From: Akkermansiaceae bacterium | Lineage (GTDB): Bacteria > Verrucomicrobiota > Verrucomicrobiia > Verrucomicrobiales > Akkermansiaceae | Length of the DNA stretch: 64,000 bases | Assembly: GCA_905182475.1 (NCBI GenBank) | Contig: CAJJBR010000014.1 | Location: 23,721-87,720, forward strand | Direction: 5' to 3' | Translations under genes and position numbers: made by a program | Notes under the pieces: model-generated | The model's input: the letters and a program-made list of their open reading frames with translations, nothing else | Told to the model about the DNA's origin: nothing | Databases searched by the model: none | Part shown: positions 26,081-34,854 of the stretch, piece after piece | Position numbering within the stretch: the first letter of the stretch is position 1 | How the letters are laid out: each line of letters begins with the position of its first letter

Positions 26081-27676
26081 TTAGCGGACAGGTCCTTCGA
26101 CTCCGCCGGCCATTTCTTCAATGCTCAGTGGTTTATAGCCACCGATAGATTTGAAGTAGATGAAGAGGATCAGGTAGATCCCCGCCATGACAAGGGGGAT
26201 GTAGGAATCCGCCTCAAGAGTGAGGCGGTCGCCTTTTTGGTCGGCTGCAACAACCGTTTCTTGCGCTTCGGTGCGATCTTCAGCCTCCTTGGCTTCGGCG
26301 AGTTTCGTGCCATCCAGACCGAACGCCTTCGTGGCCGGGATATTCAAGAAGGCGGAAGGTGTCTCCGCTTTATATTCCTCGTAGAGTGCGGAATCAGCTT
26401 TTTTCAGCTCTTCGCCAGCAAAACGGTCTTTCGAGTAGCCGAGACCTGGTCCACCAATGAGGCCGGCGGAAAGCATGCCGATACCGCCCATGATGGACAT
26501 AGCGACTGCACCGGTGTGGGGATAACGGTCACCAACAACTGCCAACATCGTAGGCCAGAAGAAGGTTTTTCCAACTGCGTAAATACCGAGTGCTACCATC
26601 GCCATGGCGAAGGATTGCATGTTGGCGGCCATTGAAAGGCCGGCGAAGGCGATCAACGAACAAACGAGGAGAAGGCCGATGGGGGAAAGCTTGAGCTTAG
26701 TTTCAAGCCAATGTGCAGAGAAGCGGAGAGCGAACATGATGGCGGATGTCCATAGGAAGAGGTATTTTCCTTGCTCGGAGGTAAACAGGTTTCCGGTGAT
26801 GTTCTGGATCCAGCCGTCCGTGCCGAGTTCGACTGCGCCGATCATGGCGTGGGCGATGAAAAGGATGAAGAGAATGATAGAACCCCAGGAAAACTTGGTC
26901 ATCAGTGCGACAACGATGAGAAGCGCTCCACCGATACCGTAACCGATCATGTTCGAAGTTTCCGGTGCGATGCCTTTGAATAGATCCCCGAAGAACAGTG
27001 CGAGGAGGTAGCAGGCGACGAGTGCGCCGAGGATTCCGACGGATTTGAACATCTGCACGAAGCTTGCGCCTTTCTCGGCGGCTTCGGATTTTGGATATTT
27101 CTGACCCATGAACATCACGCCGTAGGCGACTGTTGGGATAAGGTAGAGGGAGAGTTGGGTTTTCCAGCCGATTTCCATCTTGTCGTCAAGGAGCCATCCG
27201 GCTGCGACACCGAGGATCATACCTGCAGGCCACGCGGCGTGGAGCATGTTGAGGTAATGAGTCCGCTGTTTCGGATAAAGGGTGGCTACAAGCGGGTTTG
27301 CAACGGCTTCGAGGGTTCCGTTGGCAAAGGCGAAGAGGAACATTCCCCAGAAGAGGAAACTATAGGCATTCTCAGGAGTGCTTGCACCGAAGGTGACGAA
27401 GTAGGAGATAATGTGGCAGAGGAGGGCTACGAGGACGAGTTTTCCGTAGCCGATTTTATCAACAACAATACCTCCGAGGATGATTCCGAAACAGAATCCC
27501 GAAAAGCCCGCACCACCGATTGCTCCAAGCTGGGCTCCGGTGAAGCCGTATTCCTTGGCCCAGTTGTCAAAAATGCCACCACGAATGGCGAAACCTACGC
27601 CGGCGGCGAGGATGGCGATGAATCCGGCCCAGAAGAGCCGGCTAGCGTTTGGTGCAATTACGTCTGATTTACTCAT
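26081..27676 (-). CDS. MFS transporter
   Basis: A 531-residue major facilitator with about twelve membrane segments. The N-terminal half shows [40 protein letters not shown] (loop 2-3 signature) and the pairing of segments typical of the sugar/nucleoside-like branch with long periplasmic insertions. A 75-residue soluble insert near the end ([15 protein letters not shown] region with many K and E) precedes the last segment, which is unusual. Substrate unknown. A strong terminator follows; upstream lies a decayed RND gene. Confidence 0.85.
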   Translation of the reverse strand: MSKSDVIAPNASRLFWAGFIAILAAGVGFAIRGGIFDNWAKEYGFTGAQLGAIGGAGFSGFCFGIILGGIVVDKIGYGKLVLVALLCHIISYFVTFGASTPENAYSFLFWGMFLFAFANGTLEAVANPLVATLYPKQRTHYLNMLHAAWPAGMILGVAAGWLLDDKMEIGWKTQLSLYLIPTVAYGVMFMGQKYPKSEAAEKGASFVQMFKSVGILGALVACYLLALFFGDLFKGIAPETSNMIGYGIGGALLIVVALMTKFSWGSIILFILFIAHAMIGAVELGTDGWIQNITGNLFTSEQGKYLFLWTSAIMFALRFSAHWLETKLKLSPIGLLLVCSLIAFAGLSMAANMQSFAMAMVALGIYAVGKTFFWPTMLAVVGDRYPHTGAVAMSIMGGIGMLSAGLIGGPGLGYSKDRFAGEELKKADSALYEEYKAETPSAFLNIPATKAFGLDGTKLAEAKEAEDRTEAQETVVAADQKGDRLTLEADSYIPLVMAGIYLILFIYFKSIGGYKPLSIEEMAGGVEGPVR

Positions 27677-27995
27677 GGATTAACTTTATGGTCTGTGGGG
27701 ATTATCGGTTAGGGAGGGGATTGGCAAGCATTCGAAGAGAAAAAGTTGTTTTTTTAGCTGATATTCAGGAGATCCTAAATTCTCTGTCAGGGCACTAGGA
27801 CCACATCGGACGCGGTTACCGAGCGGCTGGAGAAGGAATTTTTTCCCGAGTTCCTCGCGCGTACATCCCTCAATCTCCATCACGGAGAGTGGCCAGGTAG
27901 AATAGAGGGGGAAATCCTTAAAATCCCTGGTCAAGGGCTTCGCGTTTTCAATCGTCTTCATCTACGTGCTAATTGCCATCCCGCTAAGGAGTTAT

Positions 27996-28287
27996 ACTGG
28001 CGCGCATTGGGATTTGTGATTTGGCGCTTCCGAAAACGGCGGAATTTCAGCTTTGAATTTTAGGTCCTCCTCGCTGTAGGCGAGATGCAACAACAGCATG
28101 GGGCTCTAGCCCCATGAACTTCCCAAACCAAGCCCATGGGTGCTGAATGCACGCGGGAAATGCACAACCATCCACCGTGACTACAGCACGGGCATTGCCT
28201 GGAACATAGTTCATGGAGCTGAACCCCCATGCTGTTGTTGCGCCCTGCCTACAGCAGATTTTTCACAAGAGGTGAAGCGCGGCGGTA
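27996..28287 (+). mobile_element. 292-bp palindromic MITE-like element, copy A
   Basis: Inserted between LRSY and LKPL of the decayed RND gene, with TAT on both sides (27993-27995, 28288-28290) as a possible target duplication. The ends are imperfect inverted repeats (ATACTGGCGCGC and, reversed, ATACCGCCGCGC). Inside lie long inner inverted arms beginning GCTGTAGGCGAGATGCAACA and ATGGGGCT (28073-28119 and 28209-28255). No ORF of its own. An inverted copy at 48678-48910 shares over 220 bases with few differences. Probably mobilised in trans by an unidentified transposase. Confidence 0.7.
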
Positions 28288-28654
28288 TATCTGAAACCGC
28301 TGATCATCATGTCGATCATTCCTTTCGGAATCATCGGTGCACTCATGGGACACTACTTGATGGGTATCGATCTATCGATTCTCTCGGTCTTCGGCATACT
28401 CGCGCTTTCCGGTGTGGTGGTGAACGATTCCCTAGTCCTCGTCTGCGCGGTAAACGATCTTCAGGATGAAGGGGAATCCCTCCTCGAAGCAGTCTCCCGC
28501 GGCCGGGGTGAACCGGTTCCGCGCCATCCTCCTCACCTCGCTGACCACATTCTTTGGCCTAGCCCCGCTTCTTTTGGAAAAGGAAGTCCAGGCGCAATTT
28601 CTCAAGCCCATGGCCACATCTCTCGCCTTCGCCACCGTCATCTCCTTCCTGTGT

Positions 28655-28675
28655 TCATCATCATCATCATCATCA
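28655..28675 (+). repeat. (TCA)7 trinucleotide tract
   Basis: Seven perfect TCA units lie inside the RND remnant, where the intact family has a hydrophobic helix. Slippage here probably contributed to the frame change back to the frame ending at 28734. Confidence 0.85.
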
Positions 28676-28742
28676 ACGATGTGCGTAAGGGGTTCAGAAA
28701 ATACCTAGGTCTGGAAAAGGTGCCGATGCAGTAGGATAAGAA

Positions 28743-28806
28743 TGGAGCGCGGACTTTAGTCCGCAGGCAGTGCAAAGGTGGCCTGCGGACTAAAGTCCGC
28801 GTTCCA
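28743..28806. repeat. 64-base palindromic repeat with nested palindromes
   Basis: Two 26-base arms (28743-28768 and 28781-28806) are inverted copies with one or two mismatches and a 12-base loop. Each arm itself contains the palindrome GCGGACTTTAGTCCGC. No T-tract follows. The spacer to 29050 contains further GCGATTTAGAAATCGC-type palindrome sequence (28832-28847) but no gene that I can support. Confidence 0.75.
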
Positions 28807-29050
28807 TCCGCAGGAGGAAAGGAACCGCGATTTAGAAATCGCGACTGCAACCGGAAAGAGCTTCGTTGGGGTTGTCGCCGATTCCGTCTTTACCGAAATC
28901 TGAATCCAATGCCGGCGAGCGGCGCAAAAACAGTAATCACGCAAAGGGTTTTGAAGCGGACGAGTCGATACACTCCATATCCGAAAGCGAACACGAGTCC
29001 GAATTTTGCGAACTGACTCAACGCGATTTGAACAACCTCAGGCATGGCAG

Positions 29051-29467
29051 TTAGTCGAGAAACGGATTCACAATCCGCAAGTGCCCGAAGCTCCGCCCGT
29101 GCTGCAAATCCTCCGAGTAAAGTATACCCACACCGCTCTCCAGCGCCGCCGCCAGAATCAGGCAGTCATAGAAGCGGTATTGGGTTTCCACATGGAGTTG
29201 GATGGCTTTTTTGTATAGCGCGGGGTTTGGGAAAGCTTGGCAATGAGGCCATAGAACCTCCTCCAAAAAAAGATCTAGAAATTCCGGTTTCAACGGCACT
29301 TTGAATTTATGAAGCCCGACCGTTGAAAATTCTTGGATTACCTGCCAGCTAATCGCCCAAGGCGAGTCCGGTTTTATCAGCGAAAGGGCAATATCGCGTT
29401 TTTTGGGGATTTCCTTCTCGAACGCGTAAACTAGAATGTTCGTATCAAGGAAGTGGTCAGCGCTCAT
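29051..29467 (-). CDS. PIN-domain toxin (VapC-like ribonuclease)
   Basis: A 138-residue PIN-domain protein, probable Mg2+-dependent RNase toxin. Acidic residues expected of the active site are visible: D8 in HFLDTNILVYAF, E in WQVIQEFSTVG near 45, D in YRFYDCLILAAAL near 100, and D in LYSEDLQHGR near 120. Its start overlaps the antitoxin stop by 11 bases, which implies coupled translation. tRNA or rRNA is the usual target of the family; the actual target is unknown. Confidence 0.9.
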   Translation of the reverse strand: MSADHFLDTNILVYAFEKEIPKKRDIALSLIKPDSPWAISWQVIQEFSTVGLHKFKVPLKPEFLDLFLEEVLWPHCQAFPNPALYKKAIQLHVETQYRFYDCLILAAALESGVGILYSEDLQHGRSFGHLRIVNPFLD

Positions 29468-29675
29468 TCATTTCCTCTCTTGTGAATGGTCCGCCCGCAT
29501 TGAACTCAGACATGCGGCGGATCACCTCGTCCGCCCGTTTCAGCGCCTCGTCACGTTGGGCGATTTCCTCCAACCATTCTCGGAAAAGAGCGTTTAGCGA
29601 GGTCTTGCGTTTCCGCGCTTCGGCTCGAGCCATCTCGATGAGGTTCTCATCCGCACTGAGAGTGATGTTTTTCAT
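29457..29675 (-). CDS. ribbon-helix-helix antitoxin of the PIN toxin
   Basis: A 72-residue protein whose N-terminus MKNITLSADENLIEMAR then AEARKRKTSLNALFREWLEE fits an RHH (CopG/VapB-like) DNA-binding domain, followed by an acidic helical tail that would contact the toxin. It precedes and overlaps the toxin gene. The perfect palindrome just upstream of its ATG is the expected autoregulatory operator. Confidence 0.88.
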   Translation of the reverse strand: MKNITLSADENLIEMARAEARKRKTSLNALFREWLEEIAQRDEALKRADEVIRRMSEFNAGGPFTREEMNER

Positions 29676-29678
29676 ATT

Positions 29679-29704
29679 ACTAGAGTAGTGCGCACTACTC
29701 TAGT
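29679..29704. promoter_or_regulatory. perfect 26-bp palindrome, probable toxin-antitoxin operator
   Basis: The 13-base arm ACTAGAGTAGTGC is followed directly by its exact reverse complement, 3 bases upstream of the antitoxin start codon at 29675. A perfect uninterrupted palindrome at this place is best explained as the binding site for the RHH antitoxin, and it must overlap the promoter or the 5' end of the transcript. Confidence 0.85.
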
Positions 29705-29873
29705 GTGCAAGCAGTTCGTCGCCAATCGGATTTTAATTGAATCTTTCGGGTGAAAATTTGATTCGCGTCCATTGGCGTTCATTCGCGGTTGAATCTTCAA
29801 AAACGAGGTGCTCTTGAAGCCATCATGATTATCCTTGCCCGCGCACAGGCCATCGGTTTTTCTTCGCACCTCC

Positions 29874-31014
29874 ATGTCCACACTCCCTACCGCTGACCTC
29901 CTGGCGCTTGATACGGACGGCTTCCAGAGCCGCCTGTCAAAACTCAGGAGGTATCTTTGACGTTCCCGTTTTAGAAAATAAAATCCAAACGCTCGAAGAG
30001 GCGATGGGCGCTCCAGATTTCTGGGACGATACTGAAAAAGCCCGCACCATTTCCGAAGAGGCCGCGGGGATGAAAAAGAAGCTCGAAGCATTTTTTGATC
30101 TCGAAAGTCGCAGCAACGATGTCGTCGAAGGTGTGGCTCTGGCAAAAGAATTCGACGACGAGGAACTCGCCAAAGAAGCGATCAACAGCGCAGCCAAGCT
30201 CGAAAAAGACATCCGTTCGTTCGAGCTCCTCACCCTTCTGAATCGGCCCAACGACGAGGCCAACTGTTACCTCGCCATCCAAGCGGGAGCCGGCGGCACC
30301 GAGGCCTGCGACTGGGCGCAGATGCTCCACCGCATGTATACCCGCTGGGCGGAGAGCAAGGGATTCAGCGTGGAAACCCTCGATTGGGAAGATGGCGATG
30401 GCGCTGGTCTCCGCTCCGCCACGGTCAAGATCATCGGCGAGAACGCCTTTGGCTTTCTTAAGAACGAACGCGGCGTCCATAGACTCGTCCGCATCTCGCC
30501 ATTCGATTCCGCAGGCAAACGCCACACCTCCTTCGCTTCGATCGACGCCACCCCGGAAGTGAACGACAAGATCGAGATCGAGATCGCCGATAAGGACGTG
30601 GAGATTAGCACGATGCGCTCCGGCGGCAAAGGCGGTCAGAACGTCAACAAAGTAGAGACCGCAGTGCTGTTGCGGCATCTTCCTTCCGGGATTCTGATCA
30701 AGTCCACCGCCTCCCGCACCCAAGGCGCGAACAAGATACTCGCCTTCCAGATCCTTAAAGCAAAACTCTTCCAGATCGAGGAAGACAAACGTTCCGCCGA
30801 TGCCGAAGCCGTGTATGGCGAAAAGAGCGATGCCTCATGGGGAAGCCAAATCCGCTCCTATGTCTTCCAGCCCTACCAAAAAGTCCTCGACCTGCGCACC
30901 GGCGAGGAAAGCGGCAACATCCAAGACATCATGGACGGCGATATCGATGCCTTTATCGAAGCCAAGCTCCGCGGAAAAATCCGGGTGAAAGGTGAGAAGG
31001 ATAATGAGGATTGA
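29874..31014 (+). CDS. prfB: peptide chain release factor 2, with programmed +1 frameshift
   Basis: Releases nascent peptides at UGA and UAA. The gene is read in two frames: ATG at 29874 to CTT at 29955-29957, then +1 skip of one T and GAC from 29959 to the stop at 31014, giving 379 residues. The SPF anticodon-mimic tripeptide is in [12 protein letters not shown] and the catalytic GGQ in [13 protein letters not shown]. An in-frame TGA at 29958-29960 ends the first frame, so RF2 level autoregulates its own synthesis as in many bacteria. A start in the second frame alone would lose the N-terminus. Confidence 0.95.
29945..29961 (+). promoter_or_regulatory. prfB: prfB programmed +1 frameshift site
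   Basis: CAGGAGGTATCTTTGAC contains the internal Shine-Dalgarno-like AGGAGG, the slippery codon CTT, and the stop TGA followed by C, the weak termination context. Spacing matches the classical RF2 site. Reading through joins RRYL to DVPV. Confidence 0.95.
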
Positions 31015-31179
31015 TCAAGGAGGGGCTTTCCTCGATCCAATTTACAAGCCCTCTACTGTGCATCCAATCGGCGGATGGTAGAAAAGGTGGGTCATCAATA
31101 TACAAAACATTACCGGTTCGGTTCCATTTGGTCGGAAAACAGTAGTCATGCTCTAGGCGGAATTGGTAGCCCTCTCGAT

Positions 31180-31390
31180 GTCGGGGGTGGCGCAGTGGAA
31201 CGGAGCCTACCCCGGGAACTCCGCCCCCGGATATCTCAACCCCAACGGGGTTGCGTCCGTTCGGGAATCAATCCCAGACGTATTTCCCGTCCCGCAATTC
31301 TGGATCGCGGAGGAAAAGAAGGCGTTCTTTGGTGGAATAAACCGTGTGGAACAGGATTCGCGACAGGGATTGGGGTCTGAAATATCTGTT
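31180..31390 (+). repeat. dispersed ~200-bp repeat, copy A
   Basis: This part of the 698-base spacer between prfB and the RNase gene shares long stretches with 55640-55875 (same orientation) and, permuted and inverted, with 61198-61385 and 61858-61990. Shared landmarks are CTACCCCGGGAACTCCGCCCC, the CCAACGGGGTTGCGTCCGTT segment, and CGCGACAGGGATTGGGG. A tail related to CCGTCAGATTAAGGTTTTCA lies apart at 31656-31692, so the copy may be split by a roughly 270-base segment of unknown origin. No convincing gene is present. Confidence 0.7.
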
Positions 31391-31712
31391 GGATTTCCAG
31401 GCTAGTGTCGTGTAAAGCTTAAACTGTCAGATGAGTTTTGGTTGGGGTCTTGTGGTCAGGCTTCCGGTGGTCGCAGAGGTAGAGGTGGCTCGACGCTTTT
31501 TCCCAATAGCTGCGTTGCGCGACGAGTCGTGAATCTCGATTGCCTGCGCTTCACTCCGGCCAAGCCGGCGTGTGCCCACCTCCTCAGTAGGGCATGGTAT
31601 GGTGGCTTTCACTGCCTCCTTGCGCCTTGCTCTTGGAAAAAATCGCTTTCGGCCATCCGTCAGATTAAGGTTTTCAGAACCCTAGTTTTTTCCAAGTGCA
31701 GGAATTCTCCTT

Positions 31713-33110
31713 TTAGAATTCGGTTTCCGTGCCTAGTTCGCCGACGGTTACGTCAGCGCCCGTCTCTTTTAGAGCGGTCTGGAGAGCCTGGCCGGAGTCC
31801 GGTTCACCGTGGATGAGCCATGTTTTAGTTTTTGGTCCGGTGATTCTGCTGAAGTAATCGACGAGTTCCGAGTGGTCTGCGTGGCCGGAAAAGGAGTCTA
31901 CGATCTCCACTGCGGCGTTTACACGGAAGGTGTCTCCAAGGATCTTTACTTCCTTTTTTCCATCGCGAATGCGACGCCCAAGTGTCCTTTCTGCGCAGTA
32001 GCCGACGAAGAGGATGGTGTTTTTGGAGTTTTCAATATTGTTCCGGAGGTGGTGCATGATGCGTCCTGCCTCGCACATCCCAGAAGCGGAAATGATGATG
32101 GCAACGCCTTCGAGTTCGTTGAGTGCTTTGGAACCTTTGACTGAGCGGATCAGGGTGAGATCTTCGAATCCGAAGGGGTTCTGTTTCTCGAATAGTGCGG
32201 CATAGACATCCTCGTTAAAGGAATCCGGATGGAGCCGGTAAATTTCGGTAGCGCTGACGGCGAGCGGGCTATCGACATAGACGGGGATGGAAGGGAGTTC
32301 CTTGGCTAGGAACATTTCATTGAGCACGTAGAGGAGCTTTTGCGTCCGTTCTACGGCGAATGCGGGGATGAGAATTTTGCCTCCACGCTTCACTGCTTCT
32401 TTGATTACGCCGGCGAAATGGGTGTCGAAGCCTGGAGGTGCTTCGTGCTCACGGCCTCCGTAGGTGCTTTCCATGAGGAGAAAATCGACATCCTTGACAG
32501 TGACGGGATCGCGCAGGACTTCACTATCGCCACGCCCGACATCGCCGGAAAAGAGGAAGCGTTTCTTTTTCCCGTCGGCTTGATCAGTGACGTCGAGCAC
32601 GACCTGGGCGGAGCCGAGAATGTGCCCGGCATCGAAGAAGGTGAGTTCCACTCCATCGCTGATTTGGAGTGGCCTGTCGTAGCCGAGTGTAACAAATTGG
32701 CGGAGGCTCTTTTCCGCATCCTGCTCGGTGTAGAGAGGCTCGGCTGTGTCGAGACCCTTGCGTTTGCGGTGCTTGTTGAGCCATTCGATATCGTGTTCTT
32801 GGATTCGTGCGGAATCGCGGAGCATGATCTGGCAGAGATCGCGCGTGGCGTGGGTGCTGAAAATGGTTCCGGCGAATCCCTTTTTGCAAAGGTTGGGAAG
32901 ATTACCGCTGTGGTCGATATGGGCGTGGGAGAGGACTACTACATCCACAGATGCCGGATCGTAGTGCGGGAAGCAGCAGTTGATTTCGTAGGCGTCTTTG
33001 CGACGTCCTTGGTAGAGACCGCAGTCGAGGAGGATGCGTTTTCCATTTACTTCGAGAAGGTGTTGGGAGCCGGTGGTGGTGCCAGCAGCACCACAAAATT
33101 TGAGTTTCAT
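31713..33110 (-). CDS. MBL-fold beta-CASP RNA-processing exonuclease
   Basis: A metallo-beta-lactamase-fold nuclease of 465 residues from the ATG at 33110. The zinc motif is S61-HAHIDHSG (H62, H64, D66, H67), with further ligands in FFDAGHILGSA and FLFSGDVGRGD. The beta-CASP insertion shows LLMESTYGGREH, ILIPAFAVERTQ, IIISASGMCEAGR and the terminal FSGHADHSELVDY. This is the CPSF-73/YsnB-like family, acting on RNA; 5'-exonuclease or endonuclease action is not decidable. Two extra codons from a TTG at 33116 are possible. Confidence 0.92.
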   Translation of the reverse strand: MKLKFCGAAGTTTGSQHLLEVNGKRILLDCGLYQGRRKDAYEINCCFPHYDPASVDVVVLSHAHIDHSGNLPNLCKKGFAGTIFSTHATRDLCQIMLRDSARIQEHDIEWLNKHRKRKGLDTAEPLYTEQDAEKSLRQFVTLGYDRPLQISDGVELTFFDAGHILGSAQVVLDVTDQADGKKKRFLFSGDVGRGDSEVLRDPVTVKDVDFLLMESTYGGREHEAPPGFDTHFAGVIKEAVKRGGKILIPAFAVERTQKLLYVLNEMFLAKELPSIPVYVDSPLAVSATEIYRLHPDSFNEDVYAALFEKQNPFGFEDLTLIRSVKGSKALNELEGVAIIISASGMCEAGRIMHHLRNNIENSKNTILFVGYCAERTLGRRIRDGKKEVKILGDTFRVNAAVEIVDSFSGHADHSELVDYFSRITGPKTKTWLIHGEPDSGQALQTALKETGADVTVGELGTETEF

Positions 33111-33211
33111 TAGCAATCAGTCTCGCCCGGAGACAAATCGGAGCAATGAAATTCCGTTAGAGAGAAGTTCGAACCACGGATTTCACAGATGGGCACGGAT
33201 AAGAGAAAGAG

Positions 33212-33579
33212 CTAAGGGACTAGCGGTTTCCATTTCAAGGTGGCGAATTTAAAATTCACAAGAAGTGCGAGCCGGAGACCAGTTATTCCTAGGTAGCTAA
33301 TCATCTGTGCGACGTGTGTATCGTTAAAATCCGAATCCATTTTAGTATCTACGGTTACAAGGCCATCACCAATGAGGTCTGGGATGAGAGTGTCCACGAT
33401 CTCTCCAGCGTATCTCACATCGAAACGTTTCTGTTGTTCGACGGTATGACCAGGTGGCGAAGTTCGATCACGAGTGAGTTCTCATAAGCCTTTTCACTGA
33501 GACCGGGTTTCAAAACTTTCATTGAGCACCCGATAATCGACTCCGATTGAGCGCGATACAAAATCTTATCCGTGTCCAT
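33212..33579 (-). pseudogene. GxxExxY protein gene with a frameshift
   Basis: From the ATG at 33579 one frame reads DKILYRAQSESIIGCSMKVL then KPGLSEKAYENSLVIELRHL, a good match to the N-terminal half of the GxxExxY family. A one-base loss near 33440 shifts the frame; the other frame continues as FDVRYAGEIVDTLIPDLIGD and YLGITGLRLALLVNFKFATLK, the C-terminal half. The family is often found near ribosomal or repeat loci and has no established role. Either a true pseudogene or a sequencing error; neighbouring decay favours the former. Its start lies inside the end of argA. Confidence 0.7.
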
Positions 33580-34681
33580 CAGTGTGATCTGTGGTGATTT
33601 CAGTGGAGAGGGCTTTCCGGAACACCAGCGAGTCCCTTCCGCTCGCGAGAAGTTGTGCTTTGCGGGTCTCGGGGAGGGTTTGGGTTTCGGTCTGTGTGTA
33701 GCCGGCGCGTTTGAAGAAATCCGCAGCTCTGTTGGTGAGGGCGAAGACGTTGGGGATGTGTTTTTCGATGGCGAGTTGTTCTGCGTGCTCGACGAGTTCG
33801 TAGCCGTAGCCTCGGCCTTCGTGGGCTTGCTTGACATAGAGGCAGGCGACTTCCGCGCAGTTTTCGTCGGGATATTCGTGGAGTGCCAGGCAGCCGACGA
33901 CGTTGTCATCGATGGTCATGACGTGGTAGTCCGAGATATTTAAATGGATGTCCTCGTAGTTGCGGGGGACGAGTTTGGTGCGGCGGACGACGCGGCCTAT
34001 CATGCCGAGCAGTTCTGGGATGTCGTCTTCGCGGAGCTCACGGATGATTCGATAGCTGTCCGCGTGAACCATGGTGCCTACACCTTCGTTGGAGAAAAGC
34101 TCATCGACGAGCACGCCCTGCTGGCGCCCGTTGAGGACGTGGACACGGGGGATGCCGCAGTTACAGGCTTCAGCGGCGGCGAGGAGAAGTTCGCGACCAG
34201 AGACGTTTTCCGATTTTAAAACAGATGGGACGTCGGCGGCGCGGATTGCATGCGCGGGCTGTCCGTTGACGAGGATGCTGTCTTGAAGGAGGGCGATAAT
34301 TTTTGAAACTCCGACGAGTTTTCCAAAGTCCACAACTTCGGAATCAAGTGGGCCGATCCCTGATGCATCGATGACCGCGGACTGCCCGCGCTGAAGGATT
34401 TCATTCACTTCACGGGCAGCGTGTTCATCTGAAATGGGCAGGCTAACACGGGCGGCCATGATTTCGCATTCGAGGGTCCAGTCGTAGAGATCCTTGAGAT
34501 CGCCGCCGAGGACGCCGAGCACGAGCTTCACGCCGAGATCTTCGAGGACTGCGAGGTCGAGCAAGGTTTCCGCTACCGCGGGTTCGGGCAAAAGTCCTGC
34601 TTCGATGAGGACACAGAACACTTTTCCCCGGAATTGGGGGATGTATTGGAGAACGGCTCGCAAGTCACTTTTTTCGACCAC
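33566..34681 (-). CDS. argA: amino-acid N-acetyltransferase (N-acetylglutamate synthase type)
   Basis: First step of arginine synthesis: acetyl-CoA to glutamate. The 371 residues have an N-terminal amino-acid-kinase-like domain (1-225; LRAVLQYIPQFRGKVFCVLI, GVGTMVHADSYRIIREL) and a C-terminal GNAT domain with the acetyl-CoA motif VKQAHEGRGYGYELVEHAEQ and FALTNRAADFFKRAGYT. The kinase domain is degenerate in its phosphate-binding loop, as expected for ArgA. The last ~12 residues (STEITTDHTDGHG) are encoded by a copy of the ACGGAT-rich dispersed repeat, so the original stop was probably lost to the repeat. Confidence 0.88.
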   Translation of the reverse strand: MVEKSDLRAVLQYIPQFRGKVFCVLIEAGLLPEPAVAETLLDLAVLEDLGVKLVLGVLGGDLKDLYDWTLECEIMAARVSLPISDEHAAREVNEILQRGQSAVIDASGIGPLDSEVVDFGKLVGVSKIIALLQDSILVNGQPAHAIRAADVPSVLKSENVSGRELLLAAAEACNCGIPRVHVLNGRQQGVLVDELFSNEGVGTMVHADSYRIIRELREDDIPELLGMIGRVVRRTKLVPRNYEDIHLNISDYHVMTIDDNVVGCLALHEYPDENCAEVACLYVKQAHEGRGYGYELVEHAEQLAIEKHIPNVFALTNRAADFFKRAGYTQTETQTLPETRKAQLLASGRDSLVFRKALSTEITTDHTDGHG

Positions 34682-34854
34682 GCGGCGATCCTATCGGTAA
34701 AATTCAAAATTCAAAATTTAAACTTCAAGTAAGATTGTAGATCGACGGTTTCCGGAGGGGGGGATCTTGGGCTTTGATGCCCTTATTTTACGATTTCCAA
34801 TGCTGAAAGTCGCCTCTTCGAGTCCCGCAGGGATATCGTGAGTTTTAATGAACC
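34682..34854. other. spacer with AT-rich mini-repeats
   Basis: Contains AAATTCAAAATTCAAAATTT at 34698-34717, similar to mini-repeats at 5957-5997, 8236-8270, 24360-24385 and 25198-25225. No gene seen. Confidence 0.5.

Larger units (their letters stand above)
27810..28734 (+). pseudogene. RND efflux transporter C-terminal remnant, interrupted by a palindromic element
   Basis: Read across frames, this region encodes the last third of an AcrB-type pump: VTERLEKEFFPEFLAR, SLVKGFAFSIVFIYVLIAIP then LRSY, a 292-bp insertion, LKPLIIMSIIPFGIIGALMG, FGILALSGVVVNDSLVL, and in a shifted frame [20 protein letters not shown] then [16 protein letters not shown]. At least three frameshifts (near 27905, 28500 and 28650) and the insertion destroy it. 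The rest of the gene is absent upstream. The last part contains a (TCA)7 tract. Confidence 0.8.

Noticed and set aside
27686..27961. 91-codon minus-strand frame upstream of the MFS gene
   Set aside because: The plus strand here encodes recognisable RND remnant sequence, so this frame is antisense to a pseudogene.
31427..31612. 61-codon minus-strand frame in the spacer after prfB
   Set aside because: Short, serine/threonine/arginine-rich and not recognised; it lies in a repeat-rich spacer.
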